Shown: in pieces, positions 43,797 to 55,336 of the stretch
How positions within the stretch are numbered: position 1 is the first letter of the stretch
Layout: each line of letters starts with the position of its first letter
Assembly (NCBI GenBank): GCA_015075185.1
Contig: JABTUW010000002.1
Span: 1,674,001 to 1,738,000, forward strand
From: Anaerolineales bacterium
Lineage (GTDB): Bacteria > Chloroflexota > Anaerolineae > 4572-78 > J111
Length of the DNA stretch: 64,000 bases
Direction: 5' to 3'
Notes under the pieces: model-generated
The model's database searches: none
What the model was told of the DNA's origin: nothing
What the model saw: only the letters and a program-made list of their open reading frames with translations
Translations under genes and position numbers: made by a program

Positions 43797-44360
43797 ATGA
43801 AAATCATAACCATAACTTTTGGTGTTCTGCTGACTCTGTTGGGAGTTGGCAGCTATGTTGGAACGGGCACAAGTAGTCTTACCGCGCTGATTCCTGCTGT
43901 TCTGGGCCTGGCAATTGCCGGGTTGGGCTTTATGTCCCATCCGGAGCGAGGGTCGAAGAATACACCCTTCTTTGGAGCAGTTTTTCTGGCGATCCTAACC
44001 CTGCTCGGGTCGCTGCGAGGGGTGATAAACTTCTTTACCATGTTGAGCGGAGGCGAAGTGGCTCGTCCGGCAGCAACAACGGCCCAGGCTCTTATGGCCG
44101 CTCTATGCCTGGTGTTTGTGGTCCTGGCGGTTACATTGACGCCTAACTTCTGGCAAGGCTGGAAAGTATTTGGCCATTTTTTGGGTAATCTGCTGGCCCG
44201 GGTGGTCTTAACTATCTTCTATTTTACCGTTTTTGTGCCTTTTGCGGTGGGGGTTAGACTGTTTAGCGACCCGTTGTACCTCAAAACTATGCCCGCAAAA
44301 CTATGGCACTCGCGCCACACCGGCGACCAAACTCTGGAAGATGTGTTGAGGCAATATTAG
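43797..44360 (+). CDS. Membrane protein with SxtJ-like C-terminus
   Basis: Protein of 187 residues with four to five hydrophobic segments. The C-terminal third (WQGWKVFGHFLGNLLARVVL, then TVFVPFAVGVRLFSDPLYLK) has the (G)W..(G/F)H.LG...(...)P.G...R....DPL pattern of SxtJ family proteins. The first 110 residues (ITFGVLLTLLGVGSYVGTGT, LTALIPAVLGLAIAGLGFM) look like a separate small four-helix membrane protein, so this may be a fusion. It lies 4 bases before the carbamoyltransferase. Function unknown. Confidence 0.75.
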   Translation: MKIITITFGVLLTLLGVGSYVGTGTSSLTALIPAVLGLAIAGLGFMSHPERGSKNTPFFGAVFLAILTLLGSLRGVINFFTMLSGGEVARPAATTAQALMAALCLVFVVLAVTLTPNFWQGWKVFGHFLGNLLARVVLTIFYFTVFVPFAVGVRLFSDPLYLKTMPAKLWHSRHTGDQTLEDVLRQY

Positions 44361-44364
44361 AGCC

Positions 44365-46200
44365 ATGAATATTCTAGGTATTTCCTGTTACTATCACGAT
44401 GCTGCCGCTGCCCTATTGGTTGATGGCCAATTAGTGGCTGCGGCTGAAGAAGAGCGCTTTACCCGAAAAAAGCATGACAGCAGCTTTCCTAAAAATGCGA
44501 TCAATTTCTGCTTGACTCACACCGGCCTGACCGCCGCCGATTTGGATTATGTGGTTTTCTACGAAAAGCCGCTGGTAAAATTCGAGCGCATCCTGAAGAC
44601 GACCCTGAGTATGTTTCCCAAATCCTGGGGCGTCTTTCGCGAGTCGATGGTCACCTGGTTCGACGAAAAGCTGTGGATTAAAAGCCAACTGCAAACGGCC
44701 ATCGGTGTGCCGACGAGCAAAATTCTGTTTGTCGAGCACCACCTTACCCACGCCGCCAGCGCCATGTTTTGCTCCCCTTATGCCGATGCAGCCGTTATCA
44801 CCATTGACGGAGTCGGTGAATGGACAACGGCCACGATGGGCCAGGCAACGGCCCAGTGGAACGGGACGGGGGTGAACCGGATTGATTTGACCCGCGAATT
44901 ACGCTTTCCCCACTCGTTAGGCCTGCTTTACTCCGCGTTTACCGCTTATCTCGGCTTTCGGGTTAATAACGGCGAGTACAAAGTGATGGGTATGGCCCCC
45001 TACGGCCAGCCCAAATACATGGACGAAGTTTACAAACTGGTCAAAGTGGACGAGGATGGCGGCCTGACCCTCAATATGGACTACTTCAGCTTCCATCATT
45101 CAACCCACTCGACCTTTAACCAAAAATTTGTAGACCTGTTCGGTCCGGTGCGTGGGGCAGAGTCTGAATTTTTTACCTGTAAGACCCATCCCGCTAAAGA
45201 CCACCCGCAGTGGAACGACGCCGTCGCCGCCCAGAATCAAAAATATGCTGATATTGCCGCCAGCATCCAGCGCGTGACCGAAGAGATCATTTTGAAAATG
45301 GCTCAGGCCGCCTACCGGCAAACCGGCTCCAAGAATCTGGTCATGGCCGGCGGGGTGGCCCTTAACAGTGCGGCCAACGGGCGGCTGATGCGGGAAGGGC
45401 CGTTTGAAAACGTCTTTATCCAGCCAGCGGCCGGCGACGCCGGCGGCGCCATTGGCGCCGCCCTGTACGTCCATCATGTGGTGCTGGGCCAGCCGCGCAA
45501 ATTTACGATGGAACATGCCTATTGGGGCGCGGACTATCCCGAAAGCCAGATGATTGAGGCAATCAAAAAGGCCGGGTTTCCCTACGAGGCTTTTGACGAC
45601 GACGACAAACTGCTCGATCAGGCCGTGGATACCCTGCTGGAAAGTAAGGTGATCGGCTGGTATCGAGGCCGTTTTGAGTGGGGACCACGCGCTTTAGGCC
45701 ATCGCTCCATTATTGCCGACCCGCGCCGGGACGAGATGAAAGAGATTGTCAATACCAAAATCAAATTCCGCGAGCCGTTCCGCCCCTTTGCTCCGGTGGT
45801 TATGGAAGAACGCGCCCCCGAATATTTTACCACTCCTAACCTGGACAAGCAGTACCCGCCGCGTTACATGCTGATGGTTTCGGATATTCCTGAGGATAAG
45901 TGGGATAAAATCCAGGCTGTCTGCCACAACGGCACGGGTCGCTTACAGAGTGTCCGCGAGGAATGGAATTCCGGCTATTACAACCTGATCAAAAAGTTCG
46001 ATCAGGCTACGGGCGTGCCGGTGCTGCTGAACACCTCTTACAATCTGCGGGGTGAGCCAATTGTGACCACGCCCCAGGAAGCCATCAACACCTTTGCTGC
46101 CTCTGATATTGACATACTGGTCATGGGGCCATTTCTGGTGAAAAAACCGGAAGGTTATCACGCCACCGGCTCACATCTCAGTCCGGATCAGGTGGACTGA
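44365..46200 (+). CDS. Carbamoyltransferase (NodU/TobZ/SxtI family)
   Basis: Transfers a carbamoyl group from carbamoyl phosphate, through carbamoyl-AMP, to a hydroxyl of a sugar or other small molecule. The 611-residue protein opens with NILGISCYYHDAAAALLVDG and has the metal-binding HHxxHA motif (His125, His126, His129 in EHHLTHAASAMF). The family marks VITIDGVGEWTTATMG, LVMAGGVALNSAANGRLM, and the C-terminal domain GRFEWGPRALGHRSIIADPR and TSYNLRGEPIV are also present. It follows SxtK- and SxtJ-like genes in one transcript. No biosynthetic gene cluster surrounds it, so the acceptor may be a cell-surface sugar. Confidence 0.93.
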   Translation: MNILGISCYYHDAAAALLVDGQLVAAAEEERFTRKKHDSSFPKNAINFCLTHTGLTAADLDYVVFYEKPLVKFERILKTTLSMFPKSWGVFRESMVTWFDEKLWIKSQLQTAIGVPTSKILFVEHHLTHAASAMFCSPYADAAVITIDGVGEWTTATMGQATAQWNGTGVNRIDLTRELRFPHSLGLLYSAFTAYLGFRVNNGEYKVMGMAPYGQPKYMDEVYKLVKVDEDGGLTLNMDYFSFHHSTHSTFNQKFVDLFGPVRGAESEFFTCKTHPAKDHPQWNDAVAAQNQKYADIAASIQRVTEEIILKMAQAAYRQTGSKNLVMAGGVALNSAANGRLMREGPFENVFIQPAAGDAGGAIGAALYVHHVVLGQPRKFTMEHAYWGADYPESQMIEAIKKAGFPYEAFDDDDKLLDQAVDTLLESKVIGWYRGRFEWGPRALGHRSIIADPRRDEMKEIVNTKIKFREPFRPFAPVVMEERAPEYFTTPNLDKQYPPRYMLMVSDIPEDKWDKIQAVCHNGTGRLQSVREEWNSGYYNLIKKFDQATGVPVLLNTSYNLRGEPIVTTPQEAINTFAASDIDILVMGPFLVKKPEGYHATGSHLSPDQVD

Positions 46201-46206
46201 AGCCAG

Positions 46207-46271
46207 AGGATGGATGAGCGAGGATAGAAAGATACCATTTTCCATCTTCAATCCTCTATCTTCTATCTTCA
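46207..46271. repeat. Palindromic GGATAGAAAGATA/TATCTTCTATC repeat
   Basis: The words GAGGATAGAAAGATA and ATCCTCTATCTTCTATCTTC form an imperfect palindrome exactly in the gap between the converging carbamoyltransferase and kinase genes. It may double as a terminator. Confidence 0.6.
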
Positions 46272-46274
46272 AGT

Positions 46275-48644
46275 TCACGGTTTCCTGATAATCAAATTAT
46301 CAAAATCCACCGTAGCCGACTCTTCCCCTTCAGCCATGTCTACGACCAGGGCGATTTTGCCCTCGGAAAGCCGGTCGTTCTCCAGGATGGTCAACTGCAC
46401 ATCATTGACGAAAAAGGTCAGGGTACTGCCTTCGGCTGAAATAATCAAACGATTGGTTTCGCCCGGCTTAATGGCCGGGGTGCTCGACCAATCTTTGAGT
46501 TTTTTCCACTCGCCGTCATATAAAAGCACCGAATAGAGATTGTCATTGCCTATTTCAAAAACGTAAACATTCCCATCTTCGTCCAGGCGGAAGGCGACAC
46601 CATAGCTGTAATGGGTCTCGCTGTCGAGGGGGGTGGCGTCTACACTTAAAATGAAATCGGAAAAATCCCGGCTGGGCAGTTGTTTTTCTAAATAAGGCAG
46701 CTTGTCCGGCTTGGAAGTAACGCTCAGCGTGTAGCGACCCTCCTCAATCGTCACTTCATTTTGACTGTACTCATCCTCGAACTCGCCGGTAGACCAGCCC
46801 TTGGCATCGGAGTCAAAAGTATCCTCAAAAAGGACAGCGGTGGTGGCGTCCAGAGCAGCTAACTCGTCGGGGTTGAGCGAGCGGATGACCAGGTTATCGA
46901 AATCAACGGTAGCTTTGTCGCCCTCTTCGTACAAATCAAGGGCCACCCCAATCGCCCCACTGTTCAGGGTGTCATCCTCCAGGGTGGTCACCTCTACCCC
47001 ATTGACATAGAAGGTGAACAACGAACCAGCCGCTTTGACCGTCAACTGATTGGTTCCATCGCGGTTAATGGCCGGCGACTCAGCCCACTCGACCAGGGTT
47101 TCCCACTCGTTATTGTACAGTACGCTGACCATATAATTGCCGTCGGAATTGACCTCAAAGGCGTACAAGTGGGCATCGTCTGCGTTCTCGCGCAGGGTCA
47201 AGCCATAGGCAAAATTGCTCGCCACTTTCTTTTCTACCACCGTCGCTTCAACCGAGAAAATAAAGTTATCGAACTCTTTATCAGCTAGATTGTTCCAAAC
47301 AAAAACTCCCTGCTTGGCCTCATGGGTCATCCGGTAACGACCCTCTACAAATTCGGTGTTGGTCACGCCGTATTCATCCTCTTGAGGACCGGTGGACCAA
47401 TCATTCTTGTTGGAGCTAAAATCATCCTCAAACAAGATTTCTCCATCCAACCCCGGAATATCAACAATTGGGACCGGGGTAGACGGGCTAATTTCTGCGG
47501 TGGGTGGGGTTGGAATGAGCGCTTCCTCAGTAGCAATTAGGGTGGCTGTCGGCGTGGGTGTCTTTTCGATGCCAATGCGAACAGCGGTAGGGCTGCTGGC
47601 TACCGGAGTGCCCGTTCCATCACCGTCGGAGGCCATCAAGCCGTAAAAGAGCAGCCCGCCCCCCAACAGGCACAACAGGGCCACTACCGCAACGCCGCCA
47701 ATCAGCCAGGGGCCGATCCCGCCCGATTTTTTAGCCACAACGGGTGCAGGACCGGTGACACCCTGGGTTTGGGTCGAAGGGGTCGGCAAGCTGACGGTCC
47801 GGCCGCCGCTTTCAATCTCGTTGAGCGCATGTTGTAGCGCCCGCTGCATCTCACCGGCGGTTTGGTAGCGCTGCTCCGGCTCTTTGGCCATCGCTTTGAC
47901 GACCACCTGCTCTAGCGGGTCGGGAATATTCGGATTAATTGCCCGGGGCGGGGTCAGAGGCTCGCTGACGTGCTTGAGCACAATCGCTACCGGCGTTTCA
48001 GCCCGATAAGGTTGCTGGCCGGTCAGGAGCTCGTACAAGATGACTCCCAGGGAGTAAACGTCGGTCCGGCCGTCTATTTTGACTCCCTGGGCCTGTTCCG
48101 GCGACATATACGCCGGTGTGCCCAGGACACTCCCGGCCCCGGTTAACTGGGTGGCCCCGGAACCGGCCATCATCTTGGCAATACCGAAATCGGTTAGCAG
48201 CGGTTCGCCGTTGTCGTCAATTAAGATGTTGCTGGGCTTAATGTCTCGGTGAACCACACCCTGTTTGTGGGCATAGTCAAGAGCGCGGGCCACATCGCCG
48301 ACCAGGCTCACTACCCGGTCATACGGCAGATTTTGGCCCATCAAGTTGGAGAGCGTTCCCCCCTTGATGTAGCGCATAACCATATAAGTCAAGCCCTCTT
48401 GGGCGCCGAAATCATACACCGGCAAAATATGGGGGTGCTCCAGCGCGGCAATGGCTTTAGCTTCCTGTTCAAACCGCTTAACAAAGCTGGGGTCCTGCGC
48501 ATATTGGCTGGGCAAAATTTTGATGGCCACGTTGCGGTGGATGGAGGGTTGGTAGGCCCGGTAGACAGTCGCCATTCCGCCCTGGCCAATCTGTTCAACA
48601 ATTTGGTATTGGCCAATATTCTTGCCAATTAAATTATCTGACAT
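46275..48644 (-). CDS. Receptor-like serine/threonine protein kinase with two C-terminal beta-sandwich domains
   Basis: Membrane kinase of 789 residues. The cytoplasmic domain (about residues 12-275) has the ATP loop IGQGGMATVYRAY, Lys42, catalytic HRDIKPSN (Asp134), DFG in LTDFGIAK, and GTPAYMSPEQ. A Pro/Thr linker and one membrane helix (about 310-337, GPWLIGGVAVVALLCLLGGG) follow. Outside come a threonine-rich stalk and two related domains of about 185 residues. Each opens (I)LFEDDFSSN(K).W(S)TG or VLFEDTFDSDAKGWSTGEFE and ends ATVDFDNL(V/I)IR. These resemble laminin-G/DUF1080-type beta sandwiches. The ligand is unknown. Confidence 0.9.
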   Translation of the reverse strand: MSDNLIGKNIGQYQIVEQIGQGGMATVYRAYQPSIHRNVAIKILPSQYAQDPSFVKRFEQEAKAIAALEHPHILPVYDFGAQEGLTYMVMRYIKGGTLSNLMGQNLPYDRVVSLVGDVARALDYAHKQGVVHRDIKPSNILIDDNGEPLLTDFGIAKMMAGSGATQLTGAGSVLGTPAYMSPEQAQGVKIDGRTDVYSLGVILYELLTGQQPYRAETPVAIVLKHVSEPLTPPRAINPNIPDPLEQVVVKAMAKEPEQRYQTAGEMQRALQHALNEIESGGRTVSLPTPSTQTQGVTGPAPVVAKKSGGIGPWLIGGVAVVALLCLLGGGLLFYGLMASDGDGTGTPVASSPTAVRIGIEKTPTPTATLIATEEALIPTPPTAEISPSTPVPIVDIPGLDGEILFEDDFSSNKNDWSTGPQEDEYGVTNTEFVEGRYRMTHEAKQGVFVWNNLADKEFDNFIFSVEATVVEKKVASNFAYGLTLRENADDAHLYAFEVNSDGNYMVSVLYNNEWETLVEWAESPAINRDGTNQLTVKAAGSLFTFYVNGVEVTTLEDDTLNSGAIGVALDLYEEGDKATVDFDNLVIRSLNPDELAALDATTAVLFEDTFDSDAKGWSTGEFEDEYSQNEVTIEEGRYTLSVTSKPDKLPYLEKQLPSRDFSDFILSVDATPLDSETHYSYGVAFRLDEDGNVYVFEIGNDNLYSVLLYDGEWKKLKDWSSTPAIKPGETNRLIISAEGSTLTFFVNDVQLTILENDRLSEGKIALVVDMAEGEESATVDFDNLIIRKP

Positions 48645-48658
48645 ATCTTTCTCCAGAA

Positions 48659-49438
48659 CTAGTCGTTATTGAGCAGGCGCAGCACTTCCGGCAGCAGGAT
48701 TTGGGTAGTACCCAGCCCCTCACTCGCGTAAATGGTCGGGTTGCCCCGCCAATCGCCGAAATAACCGCCAGCCTCGGCCAGAATCGGTGGAAAGGGACCG
48801 CCATCCCAGGGATTGATGATGGGGTCAAGCATCACTTCCACCCGGCCTGTTGCGACCAGCGCATAGCCATAGGCATCGCACCAGCCGGCGCGGTACCCGG
48901 CAGTTTGCTTGAGCCGCTCCCAGGCTGCCGCCCGGCCATATTTATCAAAAGCAGCAGCATCATAATGGGTTACGACAGCATCCTTTAGCCGCTCAACCGG
49001 CGAGACTCTGGCCCGCCGTCCGTTCCACCAGCAGCCTTCGCCGCTGGCCGCGGCGATCATCTCACCCAGCGCCGGAAAGTGCGCTACGCCTACCTGGCAC
49101 TGGCCTTCAATTTCCAGCCCGATAAGAACGGCATACAGGGGCACACCCCGCACAAAGGAGCGGGTTCCGTCAATCGGGTCAATCAGCCAGCGATGGCTGG
49201 AACCGGCCGTATTCTCCCGGCTGCCGTACTCTTCGCCGATGATGGCGTGGCCGGGGTATCGTTTTTCAATCCGGCTGAGGATTAATTTTTCGGCTTCCCG
49301 GTCGGCTACAGTTACCGGCGACTCGTCACTTTTCAAGTCGGGGCGCAGGCCGGTTTGGAAGTAACCGAGCGTTAATTGGCCGGCCTGCCAGGCGGTTTCG
49401 ATGGTGAAATCTAGATAATCACGGAGAGATTCAGACAC
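48659..49438 (-). CDS. Inositol monophosphatase-family phosphatase (IMPase/HisN-like)
   Basis: Mg2+-dependent sugar-phosphate phosphatase of 259 residues. Metal-site motifs are GEEYGSRE, WLIDPIDGTRSFVRG and, near the end, NPWDGGPFPPILAEAGG. The start is GTG at 49438 because CTTAAGGAGCC precedes it with ideal spacing. A longer frame to 49540 runs through word repeats (AGACGGTAGACAGTAGACAG) and is not credible. Substrates in this family include inositol phosphate, histidinol phosphate, fructose bisphosphate and PAP. The choice is open. It lies 14 bases upstream of the kinase gene on the same strand. Confidence 0.9.
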   Translation of the reverse strand: MSESLRDYLDFTIETAWQAGQLTLGYFQTGLRPDLKSDESPVTVADREAEKLILSRIEKRYPGHAIIGEEYGSRENTAGSSHRWLIDPIDGTRSFVRGVPLYAVLIGLEIEGQCQVGVAHFPALGEMIAAASGEGCWWNGRRARVSPVERLKDAVVTHYDAAAFDKYGRAAAWERLKQTAGYRAGWCDAYGYALVATGRVEVMLDPIINPWDGGPFPPILAEAGGYFGDWRGNPTIYASEGLGTTQILLPEVLRLLNND

Positions 49439-49440
49439 AC

Positions 49441-49672
49441 GTAGGCTCCTTAAGAAAATAGAAGACGGTAGACAGTAGACAGGGTAATATATCCCCGCTG
49501 CCTTTTCATCGTTGGTAGCGTGCCACAGACTCGTGAACACTCCTTAGACAAAAAAATGCTATGCCTGATAGCATAGCATAAAATGGCTTGATTGACCACT
49601 TGGGTTTCTAGGTATAAGGTCAGGGTAGGATATGCTTATCGTTGCGGGATGGGAAAAAGTAACAACCCAGGC
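49441..49672. other. Intergenic region
   Basis: It contains a TAGACAGTAGACAG word repeat at about 49458-49484 and AATGCTATGC-like arms with GCATAGCATA (about 49555-49580), a hairpin ATGCTATGCC-TGATA-GCATAGCAT. No gene is seen. Confidence 0.4.
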
Positions 49673-49945
49673 TTAAAACGGATATACGCCATACTTATCG
49701 TTCGCTGTTGTTTGATCAACAGCCCACTCTTTTAAGTAGGCTTCGGCTTGGGCCTGGGCCAGTTTTTCTGACTCGGCCTTACTGGCCGCTTTGATCGTCA
49801 TCTCCCACTCCTGGCCGTTCCATTCAAAAAAAGCCTGGGCAATGTACTCCCCGGCCACTTCCTGGTCGTTGACAAAAATTTCTGTCAGTTTCACCCTTTC
49901 AACCCCCGCTGTCGGTCCTCTCGTTTTCGCGCCAGATGTGGGCAC
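49673..49945 (-). CDS. Small protein of unknown function
   Basis: Not recognised. The frame encodes 90 residues, or 73 if it begins at GTG 49894 (VKLTEIFVNDQEVAGEYIAQ). Two beta strands (AFFEWNGQEWEMTIK) and a long charged helix (ASKAESEKLAQAQAEAYLKE) suggest a real soluble protein. No clear ribosome site supports either start. It stands alone between an IMPase gene and the divergent GH20 gene. Confidence 0.45.
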   Translation of the reverse strand: MPTSGAKTRGPTAGVERVKLTEIFVNDQEVAGEYIAQAFFEWNGQEWEMTIKAASKAESEKLAQAQAEAYLKEWAVDQTTANDKYGVYPF

Positions 49946-50157
49946 GAGAGGCCTGTCCGAGTTTCACTCCTTAACATTTGGCCGCCCATTTTACCACAGC
50001 TTCATAGGGGCAGCAACAAAAGTCCAAATGGCCCCAAAATAAATGACTTTTGGCACTATTCCCGCTTCTCTTCTTGATGTATCTTTATACCATTGCGTTG
50101 ATAGCGTGCCGTTCCTTAATATACTCCATCAAGTACCTCAGGAGACTGCTTTCTTAT

Positions 50158-52020
50158 ATGATCAAAACCGACATCCCCCTCCTTCTTCCCCCGCCCCGCT
50201 ATCTTTCCCTCGAAGCCGGCATATTTGAGATTATGGACCAGGGGGGCATTCACCTGGGCGGCCAACGGCCAGCCGACCTCCACTTTACCGCCACCCAACT
50301 TCAAGGCCGGCTGGCCGAGGTTAGCGGCCAAACCTGGCCCATTAGCGCCGGGGGCGAAATAGGGGTAATCTACCTGATAGTAGACTCGACCCTCCCTGGC
50401 GGGACAGAAGCTTACCAGTTGGATATCACCCCCGAAGCTATCGAAATCAAGGGCGGCAGCCCGGCCGGAGTCTTTTATGGCTGCCAAACGCTGTTCCAGC
50501 TCCTGCGCCAGTATCGAACCCACCTGCCCTGCTTGCATATCGAAGATGCGCCGGGTTTTCCCGTACGCGGTTTCATGCTCGATATCAGCCGTGACCGGGT
50601 GCCGACAATGGCCACCCTCCTGGCCTTGATTGACCGGCTGGCTGAGTGGAAGATCAATCATTTGCAGCTATATATCGAGCACACCTTTGCCTACCCCGGT
50701 CACCAGGTGGTCTGGCAGCAGGCCAGCCCTCTGACCGGCGCGGAAATCCTGCAATTAGACGCCTGCTGCCGCGAGCGCTTCATTGATTTGGTTCCTAACC
50801 AAGCCTCCTTCGGCCACATGGAGCGCTGGCTTAAACATCCGGTCTATCGCCCGCTCGCCGAATCGCCCAACGGCTGGGTTTCTTCCTCGGGAGACCCTAT
50901 TCCCACCCCATTTACCCTGAATCCGCTTCATCCAGGCAGCTTTGAGCTGGTGGCAGGGCTTTACCAGGAATTGCTGCCTTATTTCAGCAGCCGGCTCCTC
51001 AATGTCAATGGGGATGAAACGTTTGAATTGGGGCAGGGGGCCAGCCGGGAGGCGGTGCTACAGCGGGGCAAAACGGCTGTTTATTTTGAGTTCTTATATA
51101 AATTAAATCATCTGGTGCAGCAGGCGAACCGGCAAATGCTCTACTGGGCTGACTTCTATTGGGAGCATCCCCAGGAATTCAAAAGTCATCCCGCCGGGGC
51201 AATCGCCCTGGAATGGGGTTATGAAGCAGACCACGATTTTGAGGGTCATACCGCCTGCCTGGCCGAGGCTGGCATTCCGTTTTATGTTTGTCCCGGCACC
51301 TCCACCTGGAACTCCCTGCTGGGGCGAACCACTAATACTATGGCCAACATTTTTGGGGCGGCGGAGAGCGGCTGGCGAAACGGGGCGCTGGGCTTGCTCG
51401 TCACCGATTGGGGCGATAACGGCAGCCTGGCTTATTGGCCGGTTTTATACCTGGGCCTGGCCTATGGGGCCGCGGCCGCCTGGTGCCTGGAACGGGCGCG
51501 GGTGATGCCCCTGCCAGAGGCGCTCAGCCTGCACGCCTTTGGCGACCCCGGCGGAGAGACGGGGCGAATTGCCTATGACCTGGGCAATGCTTACTGTATC
51601 AGCGATTTGCAAGGCCACAACAGCGCCGCTCCATTCTGGTTCCTGGTTAAAAACAAACTGAGCGGCTGGCCCAAACGTAAAGTCGAGGCTGCCCAGTTTC
51701 AACATTCGTTAGAATACGTCGCCGGTGTGACTGCTCGCTGGCACGAGGCGCGGTCCGCCGACCCTGAAGCTGGCCTGGTCCGGGCTGAGTTCGCCAACAA
51801 CACGGCCATGTGGCAGCATGCCTGTCGCTGTGGACTGGCCGGGCTTGAGGAAAAAGCGGGGCGGCAGCCAAACTGGTCGCTCCTGGCCGAAGAGTTGCAG
51901 GACATTGTGGCCGAACATCATCGCCTCTGGCTGGTGCGGCACCGCCCCGGCGGTCTGGCCGACAGTACCGCTCGCCTAGCCAGCCGCTTGCCTTACTACG
52001 CGGCAAAGATAGCGGCCTAA
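50158..52020 (+). CDS. Beta-N-acetylhexosaminidase, glycoside hydrolase family 20
   Basis: Enzyme of about 620 residues that removes terminal GlcNAc or GalNAc by substrate-assisted catalysis. An N-terminal zincin-like domain ends at GVFYGCQTLFQLLRQ. The TIM barrel then begins with FPVRGFMLDISRDRVPTMAT. The catalytic Asp-Glu pair is in NVNGDETFELG (Asp286, Glu287). No signal peptide is seen from this start (ATG 50158, CAGGAG upstream), so it acts inside the cell. A frame extension to 50050 adds a hydrophobic stretch but has no ribosome site. It is the first gene of the glycan operon with two alpha-mannosidases and a GH4 enzyme. Confidence 0.88.
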   Translation: MIKTDIPLLLPPPRYLSLEAGIFEIMDQGGIHLGGQRPADLHFTATQLQGRLAEVSGQTWPISAGGEIGVIYLIVDSTLPGGTEAYQLDITPEAIEIKGGSPAGVFYGCQTLFQLLRQYRTHLPCLHIEDAPGFPVRGFMLDISRDRVPTMATLLALIDRLAEWKINHLQLYIEHTFAYPGHQVVWQQASPLTGAEILQLDACCRERFIDLVPNQASFGHMERWLKHPVYRPLAESPNGWVSSSGDPIPTPFTLNPLHPGSFELVAGLYQELLPYFSSRLLNVNGDETFELGQGASREAVLQRGKTAVYFEFLYKLNHLVQQANRQMLYWADFYWEHPQEFKSHPAGAIALEWGYEADHDFEGHTACLAEAGIPFYVCPGTSTWNSLLGRTTNTMANIFGAAESGWRNGALGLLVTDWGDNGSLAYWPVLYLGLAYGAAAAWCLERARVMPLPEALSLHAFGDPGGETGRIAYDLGNAYCISDLQGHNSAAPFWFLVKNKLSGWPKRKVEAAQFQHSLEYVAGVTARWHEARSADPEAGLVRAEFANNTAMWQHACRCGLAGLEEKAGRQPNWSLLAEELQDIVAEHHRLWLVRHRPGGLADSTARLASRLPYYAAKIAA

Positions 52021-52026
52021 GTAAAT

Positions 52027-52075
52027 TGGAAGGCTGGAAGATTGGATAAGAGCTGACCTTCCATTCTTCCAGTCT
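52027..52075. repeat. TGGAAG palindrome between GH20 and GH38 genes
   Basis: TTGGAAGGCTGGAAGATTGG faces CCTTCCATTCTTCCAGTCTC. It is an imperfect inverted repeat with no T-run and fills most of the 73-base gap. Confidence 0.6.
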
Positions 52076-52093
52076 CGATAGATTGGAAACATT

Positions 52094-55332
<3,239 letters not shown>

Positions 55333-55336
<4 letters not shown>

